64,000 bases of DNA, taken from the NCBI GenBank assembly GCA_002342065.1, contig DDPF01000010.1, forward strand, positions 186,001-250,000, in the 5' to 3' direction. Numbering within the stretch: the stretch's first letter is position 1; each line of letters begins with the position of its first letter. The notes under the pieces were generated by a model. The model had not been told where the DNA came from and ran no database searches. It saw nothing but the letters and a program-made list of their open reading frames with translations. This stretch comes from Bacteroidetes bacterium UBA2475 (lineage in GTDB: Bacteria > Bacteroidota > Bacteroidia > B-17B0 > Aurantibacillaceae). The position numbers were made by a program, and so were the translations under genes. Of the stretch, positions 43,951-53,670 are shown piece after piece.

Positions 43951-46803
43951 ATGAACGGTAAAATCAGGGTCTATATACTATTTTTTATTCTTTTTATCGT
44001 TTCAGTAAAAGGTTTTTCACAGCTAAATATTTCAGGCTCATTATCCGATAAAAGTGGCAATGTTATTCCAGGGGCCATAATAAAAGTAACAACTCCTGAT
44101 TCTGTATTTGTGACAGTCGCTTCTTCTGATACGATTGGTAATTTTGTACTTACAGTTAATACCAACCAAAAATATTTAATAAAGATATCTTACTTAGGTT
44201 ATGCTGACATTTATAAAACTATTGAAACAGGCGTTGAAACAATTACCCTAGGAAAAATAATTTTAAAAGAGACCGCTCAAACTTTATCAGAGGTTGAAGT
44301 AAAGACCACGCAAATTCGCGGCGAACAGAAGGGAGATACCACACAATTTAATGCTGATAGTTTTAAGACCAACCCGGATGCTAGTGCCGAAGACCTTATT
44401 AAAAAAATGCCCGGTGTTACTTCCGATAACAATGGCGTAAAAGTAAATGGCGAAACCGTACAAAAAATTTTAGTGGATGGTAAACCTTTTTTTGGTGATG
44501 ACCCGAATGCAGCATTAAAAAATTTACCGGCCGATATTATTGATAAGGTAGAGATCTTTGATAAAATGAGTGATCAATCTGCTTTTACAGGTTTTAACGA
44601 CGGTAATGAGCAAAAAACAATAAACATAGTTACAAAAAAAGGAAAGAACGTTGGCACTTTTGGAAAAGTGTATGGTGGATACGGTAGTGATGAAAGATAC
44701 AATGGCGGCGCAACTATTAACAACTTTAACAGCAAGCGTCGCATTTCTTTATTATTGCTTTCAAATAATATTAACCAGCAAAATTTTAGCGCAGCAGATA
44801 TAACCGGTGCAATGAGTAATGCCGGCAGCAGTGGCGGACGAGGCGGCGGTGGCCGTGGCGGGAATTCACCCGAATCGCCATTAATGATCTCGCCACAAAA
44901 CGGAAACACAGCTACACAAGCGGCAGGATTAAATTACAGCGATGCCTGGGGCAAAAAAATAACTGTATCTGGAAGTTACTTTTTTAATTATACCGATAAT
45001 ATAAATAATTCGGATATAACACGAAATTATTTTACCGATAACAACCTCATCTACAAACAAATTAACGATGACAGGATCATTAACCAAAATCACCGAACTA
45101 ATTTAAGATTGGAGTATAATATAGATTCTGCTAATAAAATAATCCTGTCGCCAAGCTTAAGTTTTCAAAATAACGCAACAAGAAGCAATTTATCGGCAAG
45201 TAATATTATTTTTGATAACCAGTTCTTAAGCAATACAGAAACATTTTCTTTGATCGATAATATTGGTTACGATTTTTCTAACTTTTTAATGTATCAGCAC
45301 AAATTTTCTAAAAAAGCGAGAAGTATTTCTTTAAGTATAAACACAACACTTACCGAAAAGAATAATGACGGTACATATATATCACAAAATAATTATGGAG
45401 ATACTCTTTCCTCCGGTCTTGATCAAACCTTTGTAACTTACAGCAACAGTAAAAAAATATCGGCTAACCTTTCTTATACCGAGCCTTTAAATAAGAATAC
45501 ACAGCTTCAGATAAGTTATAATCCTTCATACACAGAAGGCTTATCAAATAAAAGCACTAATGATTATGATTCTGTTGCTTCGGATTATACTGATTTTAAC
45601 AGTGCGTTATCTAACAAGTATAATAACATTTATCAAACTCAAAAGGGTGGCCTAAGTTATAAATATCAAAAAGAAAAACTTAATTTAAGCATTGGAGTTG
45701 ATGCGCAACAATCAACACTTTCAGGTCAGCAAACTTTTCCACTTGAATTTAAAGTGAACAGGGATTTTCAAAACATTTTACCTAATGCGCGTTTAAACTA
45801 TAAATTCAGCAAAGCCAAAAATTTAAGGATCAATTATAGAAGCTCTACAAACATTCCATCTATCTCTCAATTACAAAATGTAGTGGATATTTCAAACCCA
45901 TTACAAGTACGCTCGGGTAATCCAGATCTTAAGCAAACATTTGAAAATAATTTAAACATACGTTACGGTGGCTTTAATGCTGTTACTTCGCGAAACGCTA
46001 TGCTATTTATAAATGGAAATTACACAGATAACTATATCAGTAATGCCACTTACATTTTACAATCAGATTCGGTGATACAGGGTTATTTGATCAAAGCAGG
46101 TAGTCAACTTATCACACCTGTAAATTTAAATGGATTTTATAGTGCCCGCACATTTTTTGTATACGGTTTTCCTGTGGCAAAAATTAAGAGTAATTTAAAT
46201 GTTAATGGTGGTGTAATATACAATCACACACCTTCGCTTATTAATGATAAATTAAATATTTCTGATAATTATGCTTTAAATGGCGGTGTTTATATTGGCA
46301 GTAATGTTAGTAAGAATCTTGATTTTTCATTAAGCTATAACGGCACTTACAACATTGTAAAAAATTCGGTACAAAAACAATCAGATAATAATTTTGTAAC
46401 TCAGGCAACCACTTTTAAATTGAATTGGATATTTTTAGATGGCTTTGTAGTGAATACAGATGTTGTTTATACTATATACAGTGGTTTAAATCAAAGTTAC
46501 AACCAGAATTATTTCTTGTGGAATGCTTATGTAGGTTACAAATTTTTTAAAGACCGATCTCTTGAAGCAAAGGTTTCTGTATTTGATCTTTTGGATCAAA
46601 ACCGTAGCATTGGCAGAACAGTTACCGGCAACTATACCGAAGATTTTAATACAACAGTATTAAAACGTTATTTTATGTTCACACTTACTTATACATTCAA
46701 AAAATTTAAAAGCGGTACGCAACCTAAATCAGAAATAGAAGAAGATCCCTTAAAAGATATTCCCGGAATGCCAAAACAACCAAGAGGTGGTGGTGGGTAT
46801 TAA
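43951..46803 (+). CDS. TonB-receptor-like outer-membrane barrel with carboxypeptidase-regulatory domain, 950 aa
   Basis: A signal peptide (ends VKGFSQ) is followed by a carboxypeptidase-regulatory-like domain at about 25-105 (LNISGSLSDKSGNVIPGAII). A plug-like region at about 110-230 has DLIKKMPGVTSDNNGVKVNGE, then ILVDGKPFFGDDP, and a long barrel fills the rest. It belongs to the outer-membrane beta-barrel family seen as stand-alone relatives of TonB-dependent receptors; no TonB box is obvious. A Gly-rich loop (SGGRGGGGRGGN) lies near 290 and the C-terminus ends in RGGGGY instead of a terminal strand Phe. Ligand unknown; no SusD-like partner is adjacent. Confidence 0.82.
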   Translation: MNGKIRVYILFFILFIVSVKGFSQLNISGSLSDKSGNVIPGAIIKVTTPDSVFVTVASSDTIGNFVLTVNTNQKYLIKISYLGYADIYKTIETGVETITLGKIILKETAQTLSEVEVKTTQIRGEQKGDTTQFNADSFKTNPDASAEDLIKKMPGVTSDNNGVKVNGETVQKILVDGKPFFGDDPNAALKNLPADIIDKVEIFDKMSDQSAFTGFNDGNEQKTINIVTKKGKNVGTFGKVYGGYGSDERYNGGATINNFNSKRRISLLLLSNNINQQNFSAADITGAMSNAGSSGGRGGGGRGGNSPESPLMISPQNGNTATQAAGLNYSDAWGKKITVSGSYFFNYTDNINNSDITRNYFTDNNLIYKQINDDRIINQNHRTNLRLEYNIDSANKIILSPSLSFQNNATRSNLSASNIIFDNQFLSNTETFSLIDNIGYDFSNFLMYQHKFSKKARSISLSINTTLTEKNNDGTYISQNNYGDTLSSGLDQTFVTYSNSKKISANLSYTEPLNKNTQLQISYNPSYTEGLSNKSTNDYDSVASDYTDFNSALSNKYNNIYQTQKGGLSYKYQKEKLNLSIGVDAQQSTLSGQQTFPLEFKVNRDFQNILPNARLNYKFSKAKNLRINYRSSTNIPSISQLQNVVDISNPLQVRSGNPDLKQTFENNLNIRYGGFNAVTSRNAMLFINGNYTDNYISNATYILQSDSVIQGYLIKAGSQLITPVNLNGFYSARTFFVYGFPVAKIKSNLNVNGGVIYNHTPSLINDKLNISDNYALNGGVYIGSNVSKNLDFSLSYNGTYNIVKNSVQKQSDNNFVTQATTFKLNWIFLDGFVVNTDVVYTIYSGLNQSYNQNYFLWNAYVGYKFFKDRSLEAKVSVFDLLDQNRSIGRTVTGNYTEDFNTTVLKRYFMFTLTYTFKKFKSGTQPKSEIEEDPLKDIPGMPKQPRGGGGY

Positions 46804-46903
46804 TCATCTAAATATTTTTTTCTAACTCTTTTCTTTGAACAATGTAATTAACACGTTTCTGACAGACTGTGTGATAGCAACTAAAATCTTCAAAGAATTT
46901 TTC

Positions 46904-47335
46904 TTTTGTCACTTTTGGCGCGCAAAAGTAACCAAAACGCATTTGATCTTTTGAAGGAGATTTTTTCTTTCGCGACGTAGAACAGCGAAAGAAAAACCGC
47001 TGCCTCGCTAAGCTCTTGCCTGTATACCTAATCAACTAAACTCCCAGCTTAGCTCGCATCTATCTCTGCAAAAGATCAAGATCGAAAACTCAAACATCTA
47101 ACCGCAAAGCCACAGCCGTAAATCTGTTCGCGTAAGCACACAATGCGAGGTGGCCTCATAAGATTTTGCGTAAAAATCTTGCTATTAAAAAGCGTTGGCA
47201 TGTGTGAAGATGATTTTGGCTGTTCGCGAAGCGCTTAAATCATCGGCTTGAATGGCAATGATTTTTAGCAAAATATTATGGAAGCCATGATTTTTTGGTT
47301 ACTTTTTGATCAAGCAAAAAGTGACGCCAAAAATC
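46904..47335. repeat. Gene-free hairpin-rich element bounded by inverted palindromes
   Basis: The 587-nt gap between the barrel gene and the 85-aa gene has no credible gene. It is bounded by two versions of one palindrome: 46904-46937 (minus strand GGTTACTTTTGCGCGCC, then AAAAGTGAC) and 47292-47335 (plus strand GGTTACTTTTTGATCAAG, then CAAAAAGTGACGCC), in opposite orientation. Inside lie a perfect 12-bp inverted repeat (TTTTTCTTTCGC, 46962-46973, with 46985-46996), AAGATTTT/AAAATCTT (47160-47167, 47173-47180) and the palindrome TTCGCGAA near 47225. A 75-codon open frame across it is not convincing. The structure fits a small non-autonomous repeat or a structured RNA. Confidence 0.55.
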
Positions 47336-47390
47336 TTTCAGGAATTAGTATTTATAGCGAATACTCTCATTTATCAAAAATAAGAAAACA

Positions 47391-47648
47391 CTAGTGTAAC
47401 AGCTTAACGATCTCGTTCAGATCAAGATCTTTTACGTACTCATATAAAATCTGGTCATTCTCCTGGATCTCAATTCCAACAATTTCATTTAAGTTACGAT
47501 TAAAAAAAACTTCAATATAAAAACCGTCTAATAAAAAGAGGGTAATATTACATTCATAATATACTTTTTCAGATACGGTTTCGGCATATTTCCAAAGAAA
47601 CTCGGTCTTATCTTCAAAAGTTAGGTTTATGAATTCTTCTTTGGTCAT
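47391..47648 (-). CDS. Small hypothetical protein, 85 aa
   Basis: A short acidic protein: MTKEEFINLTFEDKTEFLWK at the N-terminus, then two beta-strand pairs (VYYECNITLFLLDGFYIEVFF, IVGIEIQENDQIL) and a C-terminal helix (LDLNEIVKLLH). The pattern looks like a real small alpha/beta domain. I do not recognise a family. It stands alone beside the hairpin-rich element. Confidence 0.55.
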   Translation of the reverse strand: MTKEEFINLTFEDKTEFLWKYAETVSEKVYYECNITLFLLDGFYIEVFFNRNLNEIVGIEIQENDQILYEYVKDLDLNEIVKLLH

Positions 47649-47829
47649 TATAACAAAGTTACTATATACAATAGTTACCTATTGCTACAATTTATAGAAT
47701 GATGATAATTTTAAATAAAATCATTTAATCAACAAAACTCGGCTTTATGACCTTTATCAGTTACTTAAGTATATTAGATCATGTTTTTTGTCTTAATAAT
47801 TTTTTACTTTTACAAAAAAACTTAATAAT

Positions 47830-48168
47830 ATGAATCATTTTGGCGACGACGTTATAGCTTTTTTTAAAAAAGCAGCATCAAAATTAGAAGAACTCCAACT
47901 TCAAACTGCCCTAGGCAAGGCAGAACTTTCAGATAAGCTGGAAGAAATAAAAAAAGAGACAAAGGATAAGATCAACCATATTAAATGGGATGTGAGCTCC
48001 GAAATTCAAAAGGACAAAGAAATTTTTAATCATTTTAAAGCCAAACTTGAACATCTCGAGTTACAATTAGCTTTAGGCAAAGCAGAAACTGAAGAGCATT
48101 TAACTGAGCAAAAAAAGAATATTAGTGCGGCAATAAGTGATGTAAAAAATTTACTTGCAAAGGATTAA
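47830..48168 (+). CDS. Coiled-coil protein with internal duplication, 112 aa
   Basis: The whole protein is predicted helix. Two copies of one unit can be aligned: residues 17-47 begin KLEELQLQTALGKAELSDKL and residues 69-99 begin KLEHLELQLALGKAETEEHL. This indicates a duplicated helical segment, probably forming an antiparallel coiled coil. There is no signal or membrane segment. Function unknown. The gene precedes the palindrome and the CDGSH gene. Confidence 0.6.
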   Translation: MNHFGDDVIAFFKKAASKLEELQLQTALGKAELSDKLEEIKKETKDKINHIKWDVSSEIQKDKEIFNHFKAKLEHLELQLALGKAETEEHLTEQKKNISAAISDVKNLLAKD

Positions 48169-48194
48169 TATTACATTTTGAATTTCTATTTTCG

Positions 48195-48218
48195 TTAAAA
48201 GGTTAATTAACCTTTTAA
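48195..48218. promoter_or_regulatory. Perfect 24-bp palindrome overlapping a -7 box
   Basis: TTAAAAGGTTAA (48195-48206) is followed directly by its exact reverse complement TTAACCTTTTAA (48207-48218). The last three bases are shared with a TAnnTTTG box (TAATTTTG, 48216-48223) that lies 24 nt before the CDGSH gene ATG. This is the geometry of a repressor site, though the AT-rich stem could also act as a weak terminator of the preceding gene. Confidence 0.5.
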
Positions 48219-48247
48219 TTTTGATTATATTTAGCCAAAACAAAATT

Positions 48248-48469
48248 ATGGCTAAAACAAAAATTACAGTAAACAATAACGGGTCTATTCGTTTAGAAGG
48301 AGAATTTGAGATATTGGATAAGAACGGAAATAGTTATGATCTTGGAGGAAGAGAAATTGTTTCTATCTGCCGTTGTGGTCTTTCTAAAAACAAACCTTTT
48401 TGCGATGGTTCACATAATGGCCATTTTGAACATGAAGCAATTGCATTTGCATTGCCACCAAAAAAATAA
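48248..48469 (+). CDS. CDGSH iron-sulfur domain protein, 73 aa
   Basis: A single mitoNEET-type CDGSH domain. The 2Fe-2S ligands are in CRCGLSKNKPFCDGSH (C-x-C-x9-C-x3-H). The N-terminal strands (KITVNNNGSIRLEGEFEILD) complete the small fold. The ATG at 48248 fits; an in-frame TTG at 48221 falls within the promoter-like sequence. Members carry redox-active, labile clusters and may serve in electron or cluster transfer. The palindrome upstream suggests regulation by a transcription factor, but the regulator is unknown. Confidence 0.9.
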   Translation: MAKTKITVNNNGSIRLEGEFEILDKNGNSYDLGGREIVSICRCGLSKNKPFCDGSHNGHFEHEAIAFALPPKK

Positions 48470-48485
48470 TTGCTGTTAGTTAAAT

Positions 48486-51400
48486 TTAGTATATCAGCTG
48501 TACAAAGGCGCGATATACATTTTCTTCACCTTCAATAATTACTTTTAATAAATAAAAATAGGTTCCGGCTGGTAAAACTCCTGATCCTGTTTTACCTGTG
48601 GAATTAGAAGAACCATTCCAATCGTTCTTATAACTCTTCATGCCATAAACCTGATTACCCCAACGGTTAAAGATCAACAGTTCATTATCAGGAAAAAATT
48701 CTATATTTTCGATATTAAAAAAATCGTTATGTCCATCTCCGTTGGGTGTAAGAACTTCCGAAATTTTAATACTCTTAATATTTACTTTAATTATTATATC
48801 GGTAGTATCAGAACAAAAGCCATTCGAAACAATTAATGTTACAGTGTACGTTCCGGGTTGATTAAATGTATTACTAGGATCATAAACGCTCGTACCATTT
48901 CCGTCACCAAATGTCCAGTTTATAGAATTACTGGGATTTACACCTGTACTTGTATTTGTAAATTGAATAGATAATGGTGGTGGCCCAGATAAAGTAGAAC
49001 TTGAAATACCGGCTACTACATTATAATAATTAGCAATTACCGGAGTTACAGAACTTGTGCAACCATTTAAAATTCCTTGTGCATAAAATGTATAAGTACC
49101 AAACACTCCCAAAGTTGGAATAAATGTACTTGTATTAGAGGCTAAAGAGGTTGTTAAACCAAGATCCTGAAACCAATTAACAACAACATTGCTCCCAAAA
49201 TTTGCGTTTAATATTACATTTTGCCCAAGGCAAGCTAAACCTCCATTACTGCTTATTAGGCCCGGTGTTGTATTTATAAAAACTAAAGTGGTGTCTGAAT
49301 TACTACAATTATTATTGTCTATTACTGTTAAAGTATAGATGCCTGAAGCATTTATTTGAGCATTTGTAATAATTGGGTTTTGAGCTGAGGAAGTAAAACT
49401 ATTTGGGCCGTTCCAACTATATGATACAGCAGCCGAGCTGCCAAACAAATTAATTGTACTTCCGGTACAAAACGTATTAGTTGCTGCACCCGCATTTGCA
49501 TTTACCGTGCTTAAAGAATATACAAAAACGGGAACAACCAGCGCAGACTGGCAGCCATTATTATCAGTTACAGTAACGGTATAATTACCTGAATTAGTGG
49601 AAGACGCATTGATCAAAGTTTGTGTACTTCCAACAGCAGTGTAAGAAAGAGGTCCTACCCAACTGTACGTGATTATATTATTACCGTTAGCATTTAACTG
49701 AATTGCAGAGTTACTGCAAACACTCGCAGAGTTTGCTGCTGCAGTAAAAACAGGCAGTGAATTTACTGCTACTGTAACTACTGTATTGCTGCTGCAACCT
49801 GTTATTGTATTTGTTGTTACAACGCTATATGCACCCGAACTCAAAGTGCTACTTGGAGAAACAGTTGGGTTTTGTGCAAAAGAATTAAAGCCATTTGGTC
49901 CACTCCAAACATAATTATTTCCCCCGGCTGCGTTTAAATTAATTGCATTTCCTGAACAAACTGCGGTGCCGGAGGCAAATGCATTTAACATAGGGTTTGA
50001 ATTGATAGTGATGGAAATATTTGTAGTACCACTGCAACTGGCAGCATTAGTTACCACCAATTGATATAAACCTGATGCGACTGGGGTTACAGGTGTAATA
50101 GTTGGATTTTGAATGGAAGAAGAAAAACTGTTTGGCCCTGTCCAATTATATGTGTTTGCACTTGATGCAAATAATAAAACAGTGCCGCCTGCACAATAAT
50201 TTGTAAAAGACGAATTAGCAACAGGCACAGGGTTATTATTTACGGTAACAGATACATTTGTGGCAGCGCCGCTGCAACCTGAAGAAGTAGCATATACCGA
50301 ATAAATTCCGCTCATTAAATTTGTGGCTCCAGGCAATATTGGATTTTGTGCTGTAGAAGAAAAACTATTAGGCCCGCTCCAATTAAATGTTGCCAGAGAT
50401 GTAGATGAATTTGCGAATAAATTGATAGTATTGCCAACACACAATTGCGATGAGGCCGCACTAGCTGTTGGCGCAGAAGGTGCTCCGGGATTGATAATTG
50501 AATATGGTCCAAAATTATTGATACAACCCAATCCATCTTTTACCAATAAATTATAAGTACCGGCAGGTTGTGTGTTTAAGTTTGGTGAATTGCCAACTAC
50601 AGTACTCGAACCGTTAGTCCATGTATACGTTAAAGCAGGGGAACCGCTTACACTAACATTAGTTATTGATCCTGTTGGAGGCGCCGGTGAACAATTACTT
50701 GGTGAGATGCTTGGAGTACTTACAATTTGCGGAACTGCAAAAACCGTAATATTTGAAACAGAAGTATTTGTACATCCTGTTACCGCAGTACCCGTTACCG
50801 TGTAAGAAGTGGAAGTTGTTGGCGACACAACAATATTCGGTCCATTGGCACTTGTGCTCCATGTATATGTATTTCCGCCACCTGCTGTTAAAGTGGCATT
50901 GCTGTTGGAGCATAATGTTGAAGAATTGACCGAAACAAAAGGCAATGCATTTACACTTACCTGCGAAATTGACATATTAGTACAAGAATTTGCAGCTGTA
51001 CCAATTACAGTATAATTTGTAGTAGATAAAGGAGATACAACCGTTGAATTTGTTGTAGAGCTATTGCTCCAAACATAACTTACACCTCCACTAGCGGTAA
51101 CTGTTCCCGGGTTGCCGGCACAAATTGTAGCTGATGTTGAATTAATTGTAGGTAAACTATTTACGCCAACGTTCAATGTAGAAGAAGCTGAGCAACTAAA
51201 ACCGTTTGTTGCTGTAACGGTATAAACTGTAGCCGAGGCAGGGGTTACAGAAATTGCTGCGCTGGTTGCGCCAGTGTTCCATAAATAAGTACCGCCACCG
51301 CTTGCCGTTAACATAGCACTTGAACCGGCACAAATAGTGGGTGAGGAAACACTAACGGAGGTAGATGGTACAGGGTTAACATTTATAGTTGTTACTGTTG

Positions 51401-53639
51401 AATTAACACAGCCCTGTGAACTTGTTCCAGTTAATGTATAACTTGTATTTGTTGAAGGCGATACACTTATTGTTGCTGTTGTTGGTCCTGTATTCCATGT
51501 ATATGTAGACGCTCCGCTTCCTGTTAAAATAGTAGTTTGTGTACCGCATGTATTTATTGCGCTTCCTGCATTGATTAAAACAGACGGCAAAGGATTTACA
51601 GTTATTTGTTTGGTTAATGTTTGTTTAAAACCGCACACGCCTCCTGCAATTAATGTATAGGTAATAGTACTGCCGGGATTTACAACTATACTTGTTGCAT
51701 TTGAACCACTGGGTAACCAGGTATAGCTGCTTGCGCCCACAGGGCCTGTTAAAGTTACGCTTCCGCCAGGACAAATTGAATTGGATGTTGCAGCAATATT
51801 TGCGAATGAAACACCAGTTAATGCATTGATACTATAATTACAAATATCGCCGGCATAACCATCAATCATTAAATAATATGTATTACCAACAACTAAACCG
51901 GTTGCGTTTATAGTAAACGTGCTACTGCCCTCTTTAAAATCAGACACAGGTGTAAAACTACAACAGGCCGAACCCGCACTAAAGATCTGCATTTGTAAAC
52001 CACCGCTTGGATAATTTCCTACCCAACAATTTCCAACAATTACTTTAAAGGATGCGTTGGCAGCAGCAGCTGTAAATCTTATCCATGAATTATTATTAAT
52101 GTTTACATCAATACTTGGCGAACCAACTCCCCAGGGGCCACCTTGCCCAAACGGACCGCCCGTGTTTACTCCGTTGGGTTGATCTACACCAGCATTGGTT
52201 TCGTTATTACCAAACATATTACAAGGCCTGTCTGCAGAATAAGCCGCGCTTGTTGAGCCTGCATATCCATTTAGGTCGCAGATAAATAAAGAGTTAGTGC
52301 AATTATCATTAGTTGGCGATTGCACACAAATACCAAAACTACCTTGAGTAGTGGCAAAGGCCCAATAGCGTAAATAAACGGTTGAGCCCGGGGTTAAACC
52401 GGATGCTGCGATATAAGGAAGAAGATCATTAGCACTTCCCGGATAACTGGTATAATCATCTGAACAAGCAATTTGAGTAAGGGCCGAGCAAGATGCTCCA
52501 CTATATAATGCCATTACACCATCTGTTATAAACCCAGCTCCTAAATTTGGTTGTGGTGTAATAAAAACACTTCCTGTTGCAGGCACGTTAATTTTAAACC
52601 AAACATCTTTTGTTGCCGCGCCAAAACCTCCCATAAAGGGAGCGCTCCCCCCTGCGCAGCTTGCAGGCAATGGGGCTAATAAAGAGGAAGTAGATGTTGC
52701 ACCAACGGTTGAGAATTGTAAATAATTACAATTAGAAGTTACTGCGGGTAGCTGCAAAGCGTTACATGGATCATCGTTGGGTTGGCCGGGACCAATCGCA
52801 TTACCGCTTACGCAAATGCTAAATGGAAAGCCACCACCGGAATAATAATCATATACACGAACAAAATAAGTGTTGCCGGGAGTTAAACCAATAGCATTTA
52901 TTGTTTCAATTCCATTTGTAAATGTATTGTCTTGGCAATACAATGAATTTAAACCACCACACGAACCGCTAAACAATTCTACAACGGCATCCATATTTAC
53001 TGACGAAGTTACCTGAATTGTTTGTGTATAATTATTGGCTGTAAAACTAAACCAAACATCATCGTCAGACGAACCAACACAAGCTGCCTGAGATTGTGTA
53101 GCGCCATATGATGTTGTTGAAGTATTAATACATCCTGCGTTTACGGATAAAGCCAATGCGCCTGTGCAAGCATTATTACCTGGTGCAGTTGGGGCATTTG
53201 AAATACAGGTTGTAAAAGTACTAGAACCACTGCCTGCATAGTAATCATAAATTCTTAAGTAATAAGTATTGCCAATTGTAAGACCGCTTAATAACATACT
53301 TTCTGCGCCACCTGTTAATCCTCCATCTACGCAGTTTAATGAGATCAATGCTGAGCAATTTCCAGAAAAAACTTCAATTACAGGATCATAACCGGCTGAT
53401 GGCGTTACGTTAATAGAGTGACTTGTAGCCGTAGCAACAAATTTATACCAAACGTCATCGTCTGCATTACCTGTGCAACCTGCAATAGACTGAGTGGCGC
53501 CAAAAGAAGTGCCCGCAACCGGTGAAGAGCAAGTTGCTCCTATAATTAAGGTTGGCGCCGCAGAACAGTTGTCGCTTTGAGAGTAGCTTATCTTTGAAAT
53601 AAAAAAAGAAAAGGAAATAAAAAATAAGAAATGTTTCAT
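48486..53639 (-). CDS. Giant adhesin-like repeat protein with type B (gliding-associated) C-terminus, 1717 aa
   Basis: The ATG at 53639 begins a signal peptide (MKHFLFFISFSFFISKISYSQ); an ATG nine codons earlier is less likely. The N-terminal 440 residues hold three related units with DDDVWYKF, VFSGNC and NTYYLRIYDYY signatures, like bacterial pre-peptidase C-terminal domains, and a fourth diverged unit follows. Next come about twelve Ig-like repeats of 70-85 residues, each near a pattern of C-x-G, L-x-A, Y-x-W and Y-x-V. A PKD-type domain (NWTFGDGNGTSVYDP) then precedes the gliding-motility-associated C-terminal domain (EVLTPNGDGHNDFFNIENI to the end, with FNRWGNQVY). This is T9SS type B cargo, probably a surface adhesin. 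It is preceded by a small exported gene. Confidence 0.88.
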   Translation of the reverse strand: MKHFLFFISFSFFISKISYSQSDNCSAAPTLIIGATCSSPVAGTSFGATQSIAGCTGNADDDVWYKFVATATSHSINVTPSAGYDPVIEVFSGNCSALISLNCVDGGLTGGAESMLLSGLTIGNTYYLRIYDYYAGSGSSTFTTCISNAPTAPGNNACTGALALSVNAGCINTSTTSYGATQSQAACVGSSDDDVWFSFTANNYTQTIQVTSSVNMDAVVELFSGSCGGLNSLYCQDNTFTNGIETINAIGLTPGNTYFVRVYDYYSGGGFPFSICVSGNAIGPGQPNDDPCNALQLPAVTSNCNYLQFSTVGATSTSSLLAPLPASCAGGSAPFMGGFGAATKDVWFKINVPATGSVFITPQPNLGAGFITDGVMALYSGASCSALTQIACSDDYTSYPGSANDLLPYIAASGLTPGSTVYLRYWAFATTQGSFGICVQSPTNDNCTNSLFICDLNGYAGSTSAAYSADRPCNMFGNNETNAGVDQPNGVNTGGPFGQGGPWGVGSPSIDVNINNNSWIRFTAAAANASFKVIVGNCWVGNYPSGGLQMQIFSAGSACCSFTPVSDFKEGSSTFTINATGLVVGNTYYLMIDGYAGDICNYSINALTGVSFANIAATSNSICPGGSVTLTGPVGASSYTWLPSGSNATSIVVNPGSTITYTLIAGGVCGFKQTLTKQITVNPLPSVLINAGSAINTCGTQTTILTGSGASTYTWNTGPTTATISVSPSTNTSYTLTGTSSQGCVNSTVTTINVNPVPSTSVSVSSPTICAGSSAMLTASGGGTYLWNTGATSAAISVTPASATVYTVTATNGFSCSASSTLNVGVNSLPTINSTSATICAGNPGTVTASGGVSYVWSNSSTTNSTVVSPLSTTNYTVIGTAANSCTNMSISQVSVNALPFVSVNSSTLCSNSNATLTAGGGNTYTWSTSANGPNIVVSPTTSTSYTVTGTAVTGCTNTSVSNITVFAVPQIVSTPSISPSNCSPAPPTGSITNVSVSGSPALTYTWTNGSSTVVGNSPNLNTQPAGTYNLLVKDGLGCINNFGPYSIINPGAPSAPTASAASSQLCVGNTINLFANSSTSLATFNWSGPNSFSSTAQNPILPGATNLMSGIYSVYATSSGCSGAATNVSVTVNNNPVPVANSSFTNYCAGGTVLLFASSANTYNWTGPNSFSSSIQNPTITPVTPVASGLYQLVVTNAASCSGTTNISITINSNPMLNAFASGTAVCSGNAINLNAAGGNNYVWSGPNGFNSFAQNPTVSPSSTLSSGAYSVVTTNTITGCSSNTVVTVAVNSLPVFTAAANSASVCSNSAIQLNANGNNIITYSWVGPLSYTAVGSTQTLINASSTNSGNYTVTVTDNNGCQSALVVPVFVYSLSTVNANAGAATNTFCTGSTINLFGSSAAVSYSWNGPNSFTSSAQNPIITNAQINASGIYTLTVIDNNNCSNSDTTLVFINTTPGLISSNGGLACLGQNVILNANFGSNVVVNWFQDLGLTTSLASNTSTFIPTLGVFGTYTFYAQGILNGCTSSVTPVIANYYNVVAGISSSTLSGPPPLSIQFTNTSTGVNPSNSINWTFGDGNGTSVYDPSNTFNQPGTYTVTLIVSNGFCSDTTDIIIKVNIKSIKISEVLTPNGDGHNDFFNIENIEFFPDNELLIFNRWGNQVYGMKSYKNDWNGSSNSTGKTGSGVLPAGTYFYLLKVIIEGEENVYRAFVQLIY

Positions 53640-53670
53640 GTGTATTTTTTCATTTAGAAAGGTCATGCAA

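Noticed and set aside
46808..47035. 75-codon minus-strand open frame in the hairpin-rich gap
   Set aside because: It crosses the palindrome and the perfect 12-bp hairpin, is low in acidic residues and rich in Phe/Lys/Arg as expected from repeat DNA, and has no plausible fold. I treat it as repeat sequence read by chance.
50315..51015. Several 65-77-codon frames on both strands inside the giant adhesin gene
   Set aside because: They arise from the Thr/Ser/Asn-rich repeat codons and lack starts, signals or family patterns.
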